From: Rhodococcus globerulus NBRC 14531
GTDB taxonomy: Bacteria > Actinomycetota > Actinomycetes > Mycobacteriales > Mycobacteriaceae
Assembly: GCF_001894805.1 (NCBI RefSeq)
Contig: NZ_BCWX01000001.1
Location: 1-64,000, forward strand
Length of the DNA: 64,000 nucleotides
Direction of reading: 5' to 3'
Shown here piece by piece: positions 34,429 through 43,313 of the stretch; position 1 is the first letter of the stretch, and every line of letters starts with the position of its first letter. The notes under the pieces are model-generated. The model was not told the DNA's origin. It did no database searches and worked only from the letters and a program-made list of their open reading frames with translations. The translations under genes were made by a program, and so were the position numbers.

Positions 34429-35751
34429 ATGCCGATACTGTTCGAAGCCGACGGCCGAGGCCCCTCTGCGACAACACTTCTCCTGCACGGTGTTGGTGCG
34501 CTGATTGTCGTGGCGCTGCTGATCACCGGATTGATCGCGAAAATGAACGGAGTCTTCGACAAGGCATTCGAGGTTACAGCGGTTCTTGCCGATGTCGGGG
34601 ACGGATTGCCTGCGCGCTCGGACGTGAAATTTCGAGGCGTGCTGGTCGGAGTGGTGAACAGTGTGGATACATCGAGCGGCGGCGAGTCGAAGTATGTCGA
34701 CATCGCTCTGAAACCGGAGTACGCGGCCGGGATTCCGGCAACCGTGACCGCTCGTGTTGTGCCCAGCAACGTCTTTGCCGTGTCGTCCGTTCAGTTGGTC
34801 GACAACGGGAGCGGCCCCCCGCTGTCGCCCGGCGCGGAAATCCCGCAAGACGAAAGTCTGTCGACGGTACAGTTGCAGACCGCGTTGACAAAACTCCGTG
34901 AAATCGTCTCTGCTACAGCACGTATCGGGACGGATCGCACACTCGGAATGCTCGCGGCCGTTGCGGCGGCAACAGACCGTCGGGGCGCCGATATCGTCAC
35001 TGCGGGTGAGCAACTCCGCCGAATTGCCGCCGAACTCGGTGAGTTGACCACACCGAACGGTGAACCTTCCAGCTTGGGTGCGTTGTCCTCCGCCATCCGC
35101 GGTCTCCAAGAAGCTGCACCCGACCTCCTTGATGCCGTACACCATTCCGTCGTACCCATGCGGACCTTGGCACAGAAGGATGCCGCGTTGACCGCGCTGC
35201 TGACTGCCGGTTCGACAACACTGTCGGAAGTCGGTTCCGTTCTCGACAACAACACGGACAAGATCGTCGCTATCACCACACAACTTTCACCGGTTCTCAG
35301 CGTAGTTGCCGACGGCAGTACGGAATTCGCGCCCATCGTCACGCGGATGAAAGTCATATCCGACAAGTGGTTCAGCGAGTTCTGGCCGGTGGGTCAGCAG
35401 AACGCGACGGGAAAATTCCTGTTCCAATTCACACCGCACAAGATGTACACCCGCGCCGATTGTCCCCGCTACGGTGAGTTGGCCGGTCCGAGTTGCGCGA
35501 CTGCGCCGGAGACCGCCGCGCCACCTGTGGTAGCTGACGGCGTTGCCCGTCAATTCGACTTTGCCCCGACGTCCGGAGGGAATGTCGGTCCGGTCGGAAG
35601 TGCCCAGGAGAAGGAACTTCTGGGCGATCTTCTGGGAGGCGAATCGACCCCTGCCGACGAGTTCATCCTCGGACCGTTGGCCCGGGGCAACACCGTGCAG
35701 GTGACACCCGAACCCGACGTGCCACTCGAACTCGAGCAGGGGATCCGATGA
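34429..35751 (+). CDS. mceA: MceA substrate-binding/tunnel protein
   Basis: This 440-residue secreted Mce protein has an N-terminal membrane anchor at about residues 19-45 and an MCE domain at about 45-130 (KAFEVTAVLADVGDGLPARSDVKFRGVLVGVVN). A long helical MCE_4-type region and a proline/acidic C-terminal tail follow. Mce A-F subunits are thought to make a hetero-hexameric tube that carries hydrophobic molecules across the periplasm-like space. No lipobox. Its stop overlaps mceB by four bases. Confidence 0.92.
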   Translation: MPILFEADGRGPSATTLLLHGVGALIVVALLITGLIAKMNGVFDKAFEVTAVLADVGDGLPARSDVKFRGVLVGVVNSVDTSSGGESKYVDIALKPEYAAGIPATVTARVVPSNVFAVSSVQLVDNGSGPPLSPGAEIPQDESLSTVQLQTALTKLREIVSATARIGTDRTLGMLAAVAAATDRRGADIVTAGEQLRRIAAELGELTTPNGEPSSLGALSSAIRGLQEAAPDLLDAVHHSVVPMRTLAQKDAALTALLTAGSTTLSEVGSVLDNNTDKIVAITTQLSPVLSVVADGSTEFAPIVTRMKVISDKWFSEFWPVGQQNATGKFLFQFTPHKMYTRADCPRYGELAGPSCATAPETAAPPVVADGVARQFDFAPTSGGNVGPVGSAQEKELLGDLLGGESTPADEFILGPLARGNTVQVTPEPDVPLELEQGIR

Positions 35752-36785
35752 GCTATCGAAAACCCTTGATCGGAATCGCCGTGTTCCTGCTGATCTCCTG
35801 TGGCCTCACATGGACGGTGTTCGTCACACTGCAGCGCGGTGTTCAGGGCGAGACTAAATCCTTTACCGCGGTCTTCACCGACGTATCGGGATTACGCGCC
35901 GGCGACGACGTGCGGATGGCTGGGGTTCGGGTGGGGCGCGTCGATTCGGTCAGTCTCGACGGAACGCTCGCGCGGGTGGCTTTTCGGATCGAATCGGACC
36001 AAGCGCTGTACGGCAACACCAAAGCCGCGATCACGTATCAGAACATCATCGGACAGCGCTATCTCGGGTTGTCCCTCGGTGAGCAGGGGGAACCTCGAGT
36101 TTTGGTGAGTGGGGACGAGATTCCGGTGGAGAACACGGAACCATCCTTCGACATCTCGATTCTTCTCAATGGTTTCGAACCGCTGTTCAGCGTGCTCGAT
36201 CCGCAGCAGATCGACAATGTCACAACCGCGATTGTCAGTGCACTGCAAGGTGATTCCGGATCGATCACCACATTGGTATCCGAGACGTCGACCCTTGCCG
36301 AGTCGTTTGCCGGCCCGGACAAGATTCTGGGCGACATCATCGTCAATCTGGACGGCATCGTTCACAGCCTCGCACTGCAGAGCACCAACGTCGACACGAT
36401 GATCACGCAGGCACGGACGATCTTCGAACAGCTGGCAGCCAGGCGCGGCGAAATGGTCGACTCGTTGGATTCGATCGCGCTCGTTGCCGATCAAGTAGCG
36501 ACACTGTCGAGCGACGTCGCCCCAGACCTGAGTGAGTTCCTCACTCGAGAACCGGGTTTCGCCCAGCACTTCCTGGACAACAAGGACACCTTCGGATACT
36601 TCGGTTTCAACTTACCGCCGATGTTGAAAGGGCTTGCGCGAGCGAGCCAGGACGGAAGTTACATCAACACGTACCTGTGCAATCTCAATGTCACCCTCGT
36701 CCCGGCGATCAGTGCCGTGATCCCCGCGATCGTTGCGCAGTCGACGCCCGGTGGTCAGATTACCCAGTCGAAGATTTGCAGGTAA
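35748..36785 (+). CDS. mceB: MceB protein
   Basis: This 345-residue Mce protein has a signal-anchor helix at about residues 6-26 (PLIGIAVFLLISCGLTWTVFVTLQ), an MCE domain at about 35-120 (KSFTAVFTDVSGLRAGDDVRMAGVRVGRVDSV) and a helical C-terminal domain. It is shorter than MceA and lacks the acidic tail. Its ATGA overlap with mceA implies coupled translation and fixed subunit ratio. Confidence 0.92.
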   Translation: MSYRKPLIGIAVFLLISCGLTWTVFVTLQRGVQGETKSFTAVFTDVSGLRAGDDVRMAGVRVGRVDSVSLDGTLARVAFRIESDQALYGNTKAAITYQNIIGQRYLGLSLGEQGEPRVLVSGDEIPVENTEPSFDISILLNGFEPLFSVLDPQQIDNVTTAIVSALQGDSGSITTLVSETSTLAESFAGPDKILGDIIVNLDGIVHSLALQSTNVDTMITQARTIFEQLAARRGEMVDSLDSIALVADQVATLSSDVAPDLSEFLTREPGFAQHFLDNKDTFGYFGFNLPPMLKGLARASQDGSYINTYLCNLNVTLVPAISAVIPAIVAQSTPGGQITQSKICR

Positions 36786-36792
36786 GCGAAAG

Positions 36793-37845
36793 ATGATCAG
36801 AGAAGCCACATCGAATTACGCTCGGAGACTGCGTAAGCCCCTCGAGGATCGCAGTGCACTGGGGATCGGGGTCTTGACGGTGGCAGGTCTTGCCATCGCG
36901 ATGGTCGTTGCCCTCTGGGTTACATCCGCGGGAATCGGCAAGGTCAGCTACGACGCCGAATTCACTCAGGCCGCCGGAGTCAGCGCGGGGGACGCGGTCA
37001 CCATCGCGGGTGTTCCAGTGGGAACCGTCGATGGTGTTCGACTCGCAGGAGATCACGTTGTCGTGACCATGCAGATCGACGAGGGTGTCTCACTGGGAGC
37101 CGGTACCGCAGCTTCCATCAAGTTGACGACGTTGTTGGGATCGCGATACGTCGAGATCCGTCCCGGCGGTGGCGGTGACATTGCCGATCATCGGATCGGG
37201 TTGGCCAACACCGAAGTTCCCTACGATCTGCAGCAGACACTGGATAATGCGACCACCACATTCGAGCAGGTTGACGCGGAGAAGATCGGGCAAACACTTA
37301 CCACGTTGTCCGATCAACTGGAGGGCACACCTGCGCTCGTACCGCAGGTACTCGCGAACATCGAGAACTTGTCTTCGGTGCTGGCCGAACGGCGCGGACA
37401 GATCGGTTCGCTGCTGACCAGTACAAGTGAGGTGACAACTGTAATCCGCGGGCAGCAGAACAGTCTGGGTGAGTTGGTGCGCAACGGCCGTGACGTGTTG
37501 GCTGAAATCAACGCCAGACGGGAAGTAGTCGACCAACTACTCGTATCGACCACCGCACTCGTAGACCAACTGCACAGCGTCGTTGTCAATGACAGTCCGG
37601 CAATCGACGAACTGATCAACAATCTGAATGGCCTGCTCCAAAGCCTGAGCAACAATGACGATCTGCTGCGCAACACATTGGAGATCCTGCCGGTTCCGTT
37701 GCGCAACTTCGCCAATACCTCCGGGACCGCCAACGAAGTCGATTTCACGGCCCCCGCTGGGCCTTTCATCGACTCGTGGATGTGCGCTGTCAGCGGCCAT
37801 GCAAACGAGATGAACTTGCCGCCCTATCTGAAGGACTGCAAATGA
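36793..37845 (+). CDS. mceC: MceC protein
   Basis: This 350-residue Mce protein starts at the ATG at 36793, seven bases past mceB, giving the N-terminus MIREATSNYARRL and a membrane anchor at about residues 20-46. The MCE domain follows (SYDAEFTQAAGVSAGDAVTIAGVPVGTVDGVRL) and then long heptad-like helices with many Leu/Val (residues 150-300). The cytosolic head of about 20 residues is basic. Its stop overlaps mceD. Confidence 0.9.
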   Translation: MIREATSNYARRLRKPLEDRSALGIGVLTVAGLAIAMVVALWVTSAGIGKVSYDAEFTQAAGVSAGDAVTIAGVPVGTVDGVRLAGDHVVVTMQIDEGVSLGAGTAASIKLTTLLGSRYVEIRPGGGGDIADHRIGLANTEVPYDLQQTLDNATTTFEQVDAEKIGQTLTTLSDQLEGTPALVPQVLANIENLSSVLAERRGQIGSLLTSTSEVTTVIRGQQNSLGELVRNGRDVLAEINARREVVDQLLVSTTALVDQLHSVVVNDSPAIDELINNLNGLLQSLSNNDDLLRNTLEILPVPLRNFANTSGTANEVDFTAPAGPFIDSWMCAVSGHANEMNLPPYLKDCK

Positions 37846-38948
37846 GATCTCTCATATCGATAGCGAAGGTCGCGTTGGTAGTTGTTCTCGCTACTGCCGG
37901 TTGTTCGGGTATTCGCAGCGCAACCTCGATGGACAATACGATCACCGTCACGGCGCAATTCGACAGTGGCGCAGGACTGTACGAAGGGAACTCCGTCTCG
38001 GTTCTCGGCGTTCCGATCGGTTCGGTGACCAGCATCGTCCCCCGCGGCACCGTGGTGGAAGTAACGATGAGCCTCGACAGCGGAGTCAAGATCCCGGAAA
38101 CTGCGCAGGCAGTAACTGTGTCGACGTCGGTGTTGACCGACCGTCATGTCGAAATCACTCCGCCATACCGGGACGGCCCGGTGATGACGGACGGCGACAT
38201 CATCCCGATGGACCGAACAAAGACTCCCGTCGAATTCGATCGACTGATCGCCATGGCGGACAAGATGGCGATCGAGTTGCAGGGCGATGGAGAGGGTTCC
38301 GGCCCGGTCGCTGACCTACTCGGGATCGGCAGCGCGATGGTCGACGGGAACGGGCAAGCCATCAAGTCGTCACTGAGCCAGTTGGCGTCGGCGCTGCAAC
38401 TGGGTAGCGACGGCGGCGCGCAAACACAGAATGCCATCACGACTGTTGTGGACAATCTTGCAGTCTTGACTTCCGTTGCCGCGAACAATGATCAGGACAT
38501 TCGTGAATTCGGTTCAGCCCTGGCGCAAGTGAGTGATCTGCTCGGTGAGGCGGACTTGGGCTCGGGGGACACCGGTACCAAGCTCAACGAAATCCTTGTC
38601 GAGGCAGATAAACTTCTCGCGGCCAACCAGGGAACTCTGCAATCGACAGTGACCAACGCAAACACCGTGGTGACCGCATTGGCCGACTATCGGCGTGAAC
38701 TTTCTGAATTTCTTACTGTCACACCACTTTTGATGGACAACGCTTACAACGCAATCGATCAGGAGAACGGCGGTGCGAGGGTGCACGCTCAGCTGGAAAA
38801 GGTCTTTCTCGACGGGCAGTTGGTCAAGGAGATCTGCAATGTCCTCGGCCTGCGTCAGCTTGGCTGCAGCACGGGAACACTCGAAGATTTCGGCCCGGAC
38901 TTCGGGATCTCCGGGATGCTCGAGGGCTTGGCGGGGTTGCCGCGATGA
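37842..38948 (+). CDS. mceD: MceD protein with a lipobox
   Basis: This 368-residue Mce protein has a short basic start, a hydrophobic stretch and the lipobox ATAGC with acceptor C21. It would therefore be a lipoprotein, whereas in most mce operons the E subunit alone carries a clear lipobox. The MCE domain follows at about residues 30-115 (ITVTAQFDSGAGLYEGNSVSVLGVPIGSV). Start at ATG 37842 overlapping the mceC stop. Operon order and size support the D position. Confidence 0.88.
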   Translation: MRSLISIAKVALVVVLATAGCSGIRSATSMDNTITVTAQFDSGAGLYEGNSVSVLGVPIGSVTSIVPRGTVVEVTMSLDSGVKIPETAQAVTVSTSVLTDRHVEITPPYRDGPVMTDGDIIPMDRTKTPVEFDRLIAMADKMAIELQGDGEGSGPVADLLGIGSAMVDGNGQAIKSSLSQLASALQLGSDGGAQTQNAITTVVDNLAVLTSVAANNDQDIREFGSALAQVSDLLGEADLGSGDTGTKLNEILVEADKLLAANQGTLQSTVTNANTVVTALADYRRELSEFLTVTPLLMDNAYNAIDQENGGARVHAQLEKVFLDGQLVKEICNVLGLRQLGCSTGTLEDFGPDFGISGMLEGLAGLPR

Positions 38949-40054
38949 CGCCCGGAGGGTGGCGGGTTGTTTCCGCCGGGGCATGCGCCGGTCTGATGCT
39001 GTCCACGGCAGCGTGTGGTGTGGGGCTCGAGAGTCTCCCGTTGCCGGCACCTGGAGTTTCCGGGGACTACTACACGCTGTACGCGGTCTTCGACAATGCA
39101 CTCAATCTGCCCGCCCAAGCGAAGGTGAAACTCCAAGGTGCAGACATCGGCGAGGTCGAAGCGATGAGAGTGCAGAACTACGAAGCGATAGTCACGATGC
39201 GGATCAAGGATGGAATCAGCCTGCCGGTCGGGGCGGGCGCGGAATTGCGGTCGGCGACACCGCTGGGAGACGTGTTTGTCGCAGTGGAACCCCCGCCTGG
39301 ACCTGCGTCGAACGGTGCTCTTCTGTCCGACGGAGACAGCATCCCGATTGCGTCGACTTCGTCTGCGGCGACGATCGAAGAACTCCTCACCACATCGTCG
39401 TTCTTGATCAACGGAGGCGTCCTGCGCAACCTGACGAAGGTTGTCAACGGGCTCGGAGAAGCTGTCGGCGGACGAGGTGAGGAAATGGCGGACCTGATCG
39501 GTGAATCGACCGCTCTGATCGGGACACTGTCGAGCCGGAGCAACGAGATTCGTGAGACGCTTGCGTCGACCAATCAGCTTCTCGTGACGGTGTCGGAGCA
39601 GCAATCGTCGATCGACGACGCGATTTCGGCAGCCGGTCCCGCGCTCGGCACTCTGAACGCCAACACTGCGCAAATGCTTGATCTGCTCGCACAGGTGGCG
39701 CAGGTAAGTAGTCAAGTGGGAAAGTTCCCGTCGGTGAGCGGTACCGGCGCAGGCGGGATGGTCGCCGACATCAACACAATCGCTGCAGAACTCAACGACG
39801 CGGCAACCGATCCCAACGCGAGCCTCGCAGCCGTCAACAGGCTTTTGCCGCCACTCCTCAAGATCACCAACTCGACGTCCGCCCATGTCAATGCCGACCT
39901 GGAACAGCTCGCTATCGGGGCGATTGCGGATCCGAACCATCCCGCTGACCCTGGCAGCCGACTTCCGGATTCGAGCGACTGGGATGCGCTGGTGGGAACG
40001 ATTACCTACACGCTGATGCGGTTGCAGGGCAGAGTGCTGGGGACCGGCCGATGA
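38945..40054 (+). CDS. mceE: MceE lipoprotein
   Basis: This 369-residue protein has the lipobox STAAC (acceptor C24) followed by the typical LPLPAPG and an MCE domain (YYTLYAVFDNALNLPAQAKVKLQGADIGEV). It is the LprN-type subunit of the complex. The C-terminal half is a helical region with repeated Leu/Ser patterns. It overlaps mceD and mceF by four bases each. Confidence 0.93.
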   Translation: MTPGGWRVVSAGACAGLMLSTAACGVGLESLPLPAPGVSGDYYTLYAVFDNALNLPAQAKVKLQGADIGEVEAMRVQNYEAIVTMRIKDGISLPVGAGAELRSATPLGDVFVAVEPPPGPASNGALLSDGDSIPIASTSSAATIEELLTTSSFLINGGVLRNLTKVVNGLGEAVGGRGEEMADLIGESTALIGTLSSRSNEIRETLASTNQLLVTVSEQQSSIDDAISAAGPALGTLNANTAQMLDLLAQVAQVSSQVGKFPSVSGTGAGGMVADINTIAAELNDAATDPNASLAAVNRLLPPLLKITNSTSAHVNADLEQLAIGAIADPNHPADPGSRLPDSSDWDALVGTITYTLMRLQGRVLGTGR

Positions 40055-41358
40055 ACAAGCAGATCCCTGACGGTGAGGGTGAGATGGGCCCGGTTGCGCG
40101 GCTGTCGGAAGTCCCCGCGGCAGCTCTCGTCAGCGCCGTCCGCTTCAGTAGCGCTCACCGACTCACAATGTCGGTGGTTGCACTCGCCGCAACCCTGGTT
40201 GTCGGCGTGGTGTACCTGACCTTCGGGGTCTTTCACCTGAGCCCGATCAGCTCGAAGATTACCGTGCGCGTGCATTTTTCGATATCCGGCGGGCTGCTGC
40301 CGCAGCAGGAGGTGATGCTCCGCGGAGTTCCTGTGGGAAAGGTGAATTCGGTCGAGTTGACCGACAGTGGTGTAGTTGCCGTCGCGGAGATCGACGGGGG
40401 TGTCGAGATTCCACTGGGCGGTGAAGTGCGTGTGGCGGGACTGTCGATGGCAGGCGAACAGTATCTGGACTTCAGGCCTACCACCGACAGTGGTCCGTAT
40501 CTTGTCGACGGATCGGAAATCTCTTCCGACGAAACGTCGACCCCGGTGCCGCTGGCGTCCATGTTGGGAAACCTTGACGGCATGCTGGCCCAAATCGATC
40601 CTGCCGAACTCGAGATGATCGTCGCGGAACTCGGCGTCGGACCGGAAGGGCCGAAGAAACTGTCGGCGATACTCGACGGCGGCGCCTTCCTCGTCTCGAC
40701 GCTCGATTCGGTATTACCGCAGACGGCAACCCTTCTGCGCAGCAGCAAGGTTTTGCTCGGCACACTTGGTGACAGCGGCCCTGGGCTGCGCAGTACTGCG
40801 AGCAATCTGTCGGAACTTCTGCTCGGCGTCGAAGCGAAGGACACGGGGCTTCGTGAGTTCCTCGACGGTACGCCGTCGACTCTGAAGTCGATTGACGCGC
40901 TCATCGCCGACAACTCGCCGACAATGGTTCAGCTCCTCGGCAATCTGACGACGGTAGCCCAGATGGCCTACTTGAACGTACCTGCGCTGCAAGAGTTCTT
41001 CGTCCCGACATACCGTCAAGGCTCCACACTCGAAGCACTCACATCTGTTTTTCACGACGGTGGAATCTGGGCGTTTGTCAACATCTACCCGCGCTATTCG
41101 TGTGACTACGACTTGCCACGTCTACCGGCGACGGTTCCGGATTTCCCGGAACCGTACCTGTACACGTATTGCGACAACGAGGACCCGTCGGTGCTTGTCC
41201 GCGGCGCTCGGAATGCGCCACGTCAACCAGGTGACGACACCGCCGGCCCGCCTGCCGGTGTTGCACCCGACACGCGAGCGTCGCCGACACCGATTGGGCC
41301 TCAATCGATTCCACTTCCCTATGGAGGTCCTGATCTCGAACAGAGTCCACCGGGGTGA
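40051..41358 (+). CDS. mceF: MceF protein
   Basis: This 435-residue Mce protein has a cytosolic N-terminus of about 40 residues, a membrane anchor at about 42-64 (TMSVVALAATLVVGVVYLTFGVF), the MCE domain (ITVRVHFSISGGLLPQQEVMLRGVPVGKVNSV) and a long helical section. A proline/glycine-rich tail ends it (from about residue 385, PRQPGDDTAGPPAG). It completes the A-F set. Confidence 0.92.
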   Translation: MNKQIPDGEGEMGPVARLSEVPAAALVSAVRFSSAHRLTMSVVALAATLVVGVVYLTFGVFHLSPISSKITVRVHFSISGGLLPQQEVMLRGVPVGKVNSVELTDSGVVAVAEIDGGVEIPLGGEVRVAGLSMAGEQYLDFRPTTDSGPYLVDGSEISSDETSTPVPLASMLGNLDGMLAQIDPAELEMIVAELGVGPEGPKKLSAILDGGAFLVSTLDSVLPQTATLLRSSKVLLGTLGDSGPGLRSTASNLSELLLGVEAKDTGLREFLDGTPSTLKSIDALIADNSPTMVQLLGNLTTVAQMAYLNVPALQEFFVPTYRQGSTLEALTSVFHDGGIWAFVNIYPRYSCDYDLPRLPATVPDFPEPYLYTYCDNEDPSVLVRGARNAPRQPGDDTAGPPAGVAPDTRASPTPIGPQSIPLPYGGPDLEQSPPG

Positions 41359-41408
41359 ACGCGGAAGAGCAGTTGAAACAGGAACATCGCAGCAGAGGAG
41401 AAGGAAAA

Positions 41409-42017
41409 ATGAGCGAACGCGGTTCGACGACAACAATCGACAAGGCTGCAGATCTGGACCCGGAAGTAGACGAATCCGCAGCGGAGGGCAAGAGTGATGT
41501 GGGGTCGAGCGACACGGAGCCGGAGGTTCGCGTTCGCCGATGGGGGAGCGTAGTCGGAATCTCTGTGATTGCAGCCGTGGTGGCCATATCACTGTCCATG
41601 GCAGCAGTTTTCGGTTGGAAGCTACACGAAGCGCGCGCTGTCGACTCGGCAGCGGCCGCCGCACTCGATGCGGCGCGCCAGTACGCGGTGACTCTGACAA
41701 GTGTGAGTTCGGATTCGCTCGATCAGAACTTTGCGGCCGTACTCGACGGAGCCACCGGGGAATTCAAGGACATGTATTCCCAGTCCAGTGAACAGTTGAA
41801 GCAACTGCTGGTCGACAACAAGGCCGCAGCTCAGGGAGTTGTGATCGATGCCGGGATCAAATCGGCGACCGCTACGGAAGTCGAGGTCCTGTTGTTCATC
41901 GACCAGACCGTCAGCAATACCGTCGCACCTGATCCGCGGATCGACCGCAGTCGAGTCGTGATGACGATGAACCTGGTGGACGGTCGCTGGCTCGCCGGCA
42001 AGGTGGATCTACCGTGA
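41409..42017 (+). CDS. Mce-associated membrane protein
   Basis: This protein of about 202 residues has a cytosolic acidic segment, one membrane helix (about residues 48-72, VVGISVIAAVVAISLSMAAV) and an NTF2-like extracytoplasmic domain with DAARQYAVTLTSVSSDSLDQ and VDGRWLAGKVDLP. Such Mam proteins follow many mce operons and stabilise the complex. The ATG at 41409 is preferred for its strong AGGAGAAGG; a GTG at 41355 overlapping mceF would add 18 residues. Confidence 0.88.
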   Translation: MSERGSTTTIDKAADLDPEVDESAAEGKSDVGSSDTEPEVRVRRWGSVVGISVIAAVVAISLSMAAVFGWKLHEARAVDSAAAAALDAARQYAVTLTSVSSDSLDQNFAAVLDGATGEFKDMYSQSSEQLKQLLVDNKAAAQGVVIDAGIKSATATEVEVLLFIDQTVSNTVAPDPRIDRSRVVMTMNLVDGRWLAGKVDLP

Positions 42018-42030
42018 CACCGCGAGCGGG

Positions 42031-42061
42031 GAGCGGGGATGCCACTTGGACGGCCCCGCTC
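42031..42061. terminator. Hairpin at the end of the mce operon
   Basis: Stem GAGCGGGG (42031-42038) pairs with CCCCGCTC (42054-42061). It lies between the convergent mce-associated gene and the ferredoxin gene, so it may serve both. Confidence 0.6.
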
Positions 42062-42066
42062 CGCAC

Positions 42067-42258
42067 TCATTCACGTTCGGAGAGAGCCGCTCTGGGACAT
42101 TGTGCAATCGACGTGCGAACTCGGTCTTCGGCGTCGTGCGGTACCTGGCCGGCAGTTACTTCCAATTCCTCGTTGGTGTCGAGGGCAAATACTTCCGGCG
42201 CGTTTTCCACGCAGAGTGCATTTGCCTCACACAGATTCTTGTCGACGACGACGCGCAT
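42067..42258 (-). CDS. 3Fe-4S ferredoxin for cytochrome P450
   Basis: This 63-residue ferredoxin has the three cluster cysteines C10, C16 and C54: CEANALC, then CP near the end. The residue at the variable position of CxxXxxC is N13, which replaces the fourth cysteine, so the cluster is expected to be [3Fe-4S]. It should carry electrons to a P450, and the P450 at 43314 is the closest candidate. Start ATG 42258, with GGGAGG upstream. It is on the opposite strand and downstream of TetR, so it may be co-transcribed with that gene. Confidence 0.9.
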   Translation of the reverse strand: MRVVVDKNLCEANALCVENAPEVFALDTNEELEVTAGQVPHDAEDRVRTSIAQCPRAALSERE

Positions 42259-42438
42259 CCGGAGTCCTCCCTGATCAAGTTCACGGCTCGAATCCATGCC
42301 GTGTTGCACTGAGTGCGCGAACGAAATTGGTTCCAGCGGATCGGAACGCATACCCGCGTGAATGTAAAGTCATCCACCACCTTGGATACTGTACCTTCGC
42401 AGAAGAGATTGCAAGCCCCAAAAGGGTTAGGGCTGTGT

Positions 42439-43038
42439 CTAATTCGTGTCTTCGAGCCGTTTGCCTTCGAGTCGAACCAAATACTCCTCGACCAAGGCGA
42501 AGGTCTCCGCGTGCCCACCGAAAACGCCGAGTGACTCTTCCATCACGAGTACGCGTGACAAGCTTGTGATCAATACCAGCGCTGCGGCAGGCGGGCATGT
42601 TTTCGGATCGATACCGTACTCCTGCAACACATTTCCCATTATTTCGAGTTGAGCTGCGCGGAATCGCTCGGAGTAGTCGGCGATTTCCGCCCGGATGACT
42701 TTCCGATGATTGGCGAGGGCGACAAACTCCATAGTGAAGGCGGTGCCCTCCGCTGCGATGCTGAACTCCCACAGTGCTCTCAGGGGTTGTGGCGATTTCA
42801 GTAGTTCGGCCTGACGCTCGAGACCTTCTACCGCGCGGCGACGAAACAGTTCGAGAAACAGATCGTCCATCGTGCGGAAGTAGTAGTACACGAGCGGCGG
42901 CTTCAGTCCGGCCTTCTTTGCGATGCGGCGAGAGCTGACCGCCGCATACCCCTCTTCCAGCATGACTTGTTCTGCGGCGTCGAGGAGGAGTGCTCGATTT
43001 TTTGCATCAGGTGCGCCGATTCTGCGTGGCGAAGTCAT
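42439..43038 (-). CDS. TetR-family repressor beside the P450 gene
   Basis: This 199-residue regulator has a helix-turn-helix VSSRRIAKKAGLKPPLVYYYFRTMDDLFLELF around residues 29-60. The ATG at 43038 gives the natural N-terminus MTSPRRIGAPDAKNRALL. It resembles the TetR at 19363 in the C-terminal domain. It is divergent from the P450, with two palindromic elements in the gap, and its target-like motif TGCTCAGCATT recurs upstream of the mce operon, so it may control both. A downstream ferredoxin gene is in the same orientation. Confidence 0.92.
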   Translation of the reverse strand: MTSPRRIGAPDAKNRALLLDAAEQVMLEEGYAAVSSRRIAKKAGLKPPLVYYYFRTMDDLFLELFRRRAVEGLERQAELLKSPQPLRALWEFSIAAEGTAFTMEFVALANHRKVIRAEIADYSERFRAAQLEIMGNVLQEYGIDPKTCPPAAALVLITSLSRVLVMEESLGVFGGHAETFALVEEYLVRLEGKRLEDTN

Positions 43039-43143
43039 CCGTGGCTCCCTAAGCGTCAAAGGCTGGTCATGTGAACGGTTCTCGCTACAGCCTAATGCGA
43101 AGAAAACTCCGCTAGACCATTGCCTACACCCTAAGCTACGCAT

Positions 43144-43177
43144 ATGCTCAGCATTATGTTGATCGACTGATCAGCAT
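43144..43177. promoter_or_regulatory. Compound operator between TetR and P450 genes
   Basis: Two adjacent symmetrical elements are present: ATGCTCAGCAT (43144-43154) and the arms ATGTTGATC (43156-43164) and GATCAGCAT (43169-43177) around GACT. TGCTCAGCATT and TGATCAGCATT are near-identical direct copies 23 bases apart. Likely the site of the divergent TetR. Confidence 0.6.
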
Positions 43178-43313
43178 TTGCCAGGCGACGTCGACAATTC
43201 GGCTCGCCTAGATGCCCGTCGACCCCGCCCGTCCCGAGGGTGCGCTGCCTTCCGACACACGTGCCCAGCCCCAAAGACGTCAATGCCCTGCTTTCCGACA
43301 CAGGAGACCCGTA

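Noticed and set aside
43065-43080. A KstR-like site GAACGGTTC near the P450 promoter
   Set aside because: The symmetry is short and the spacing does not fit the AAC-two-base-GTT pattern.
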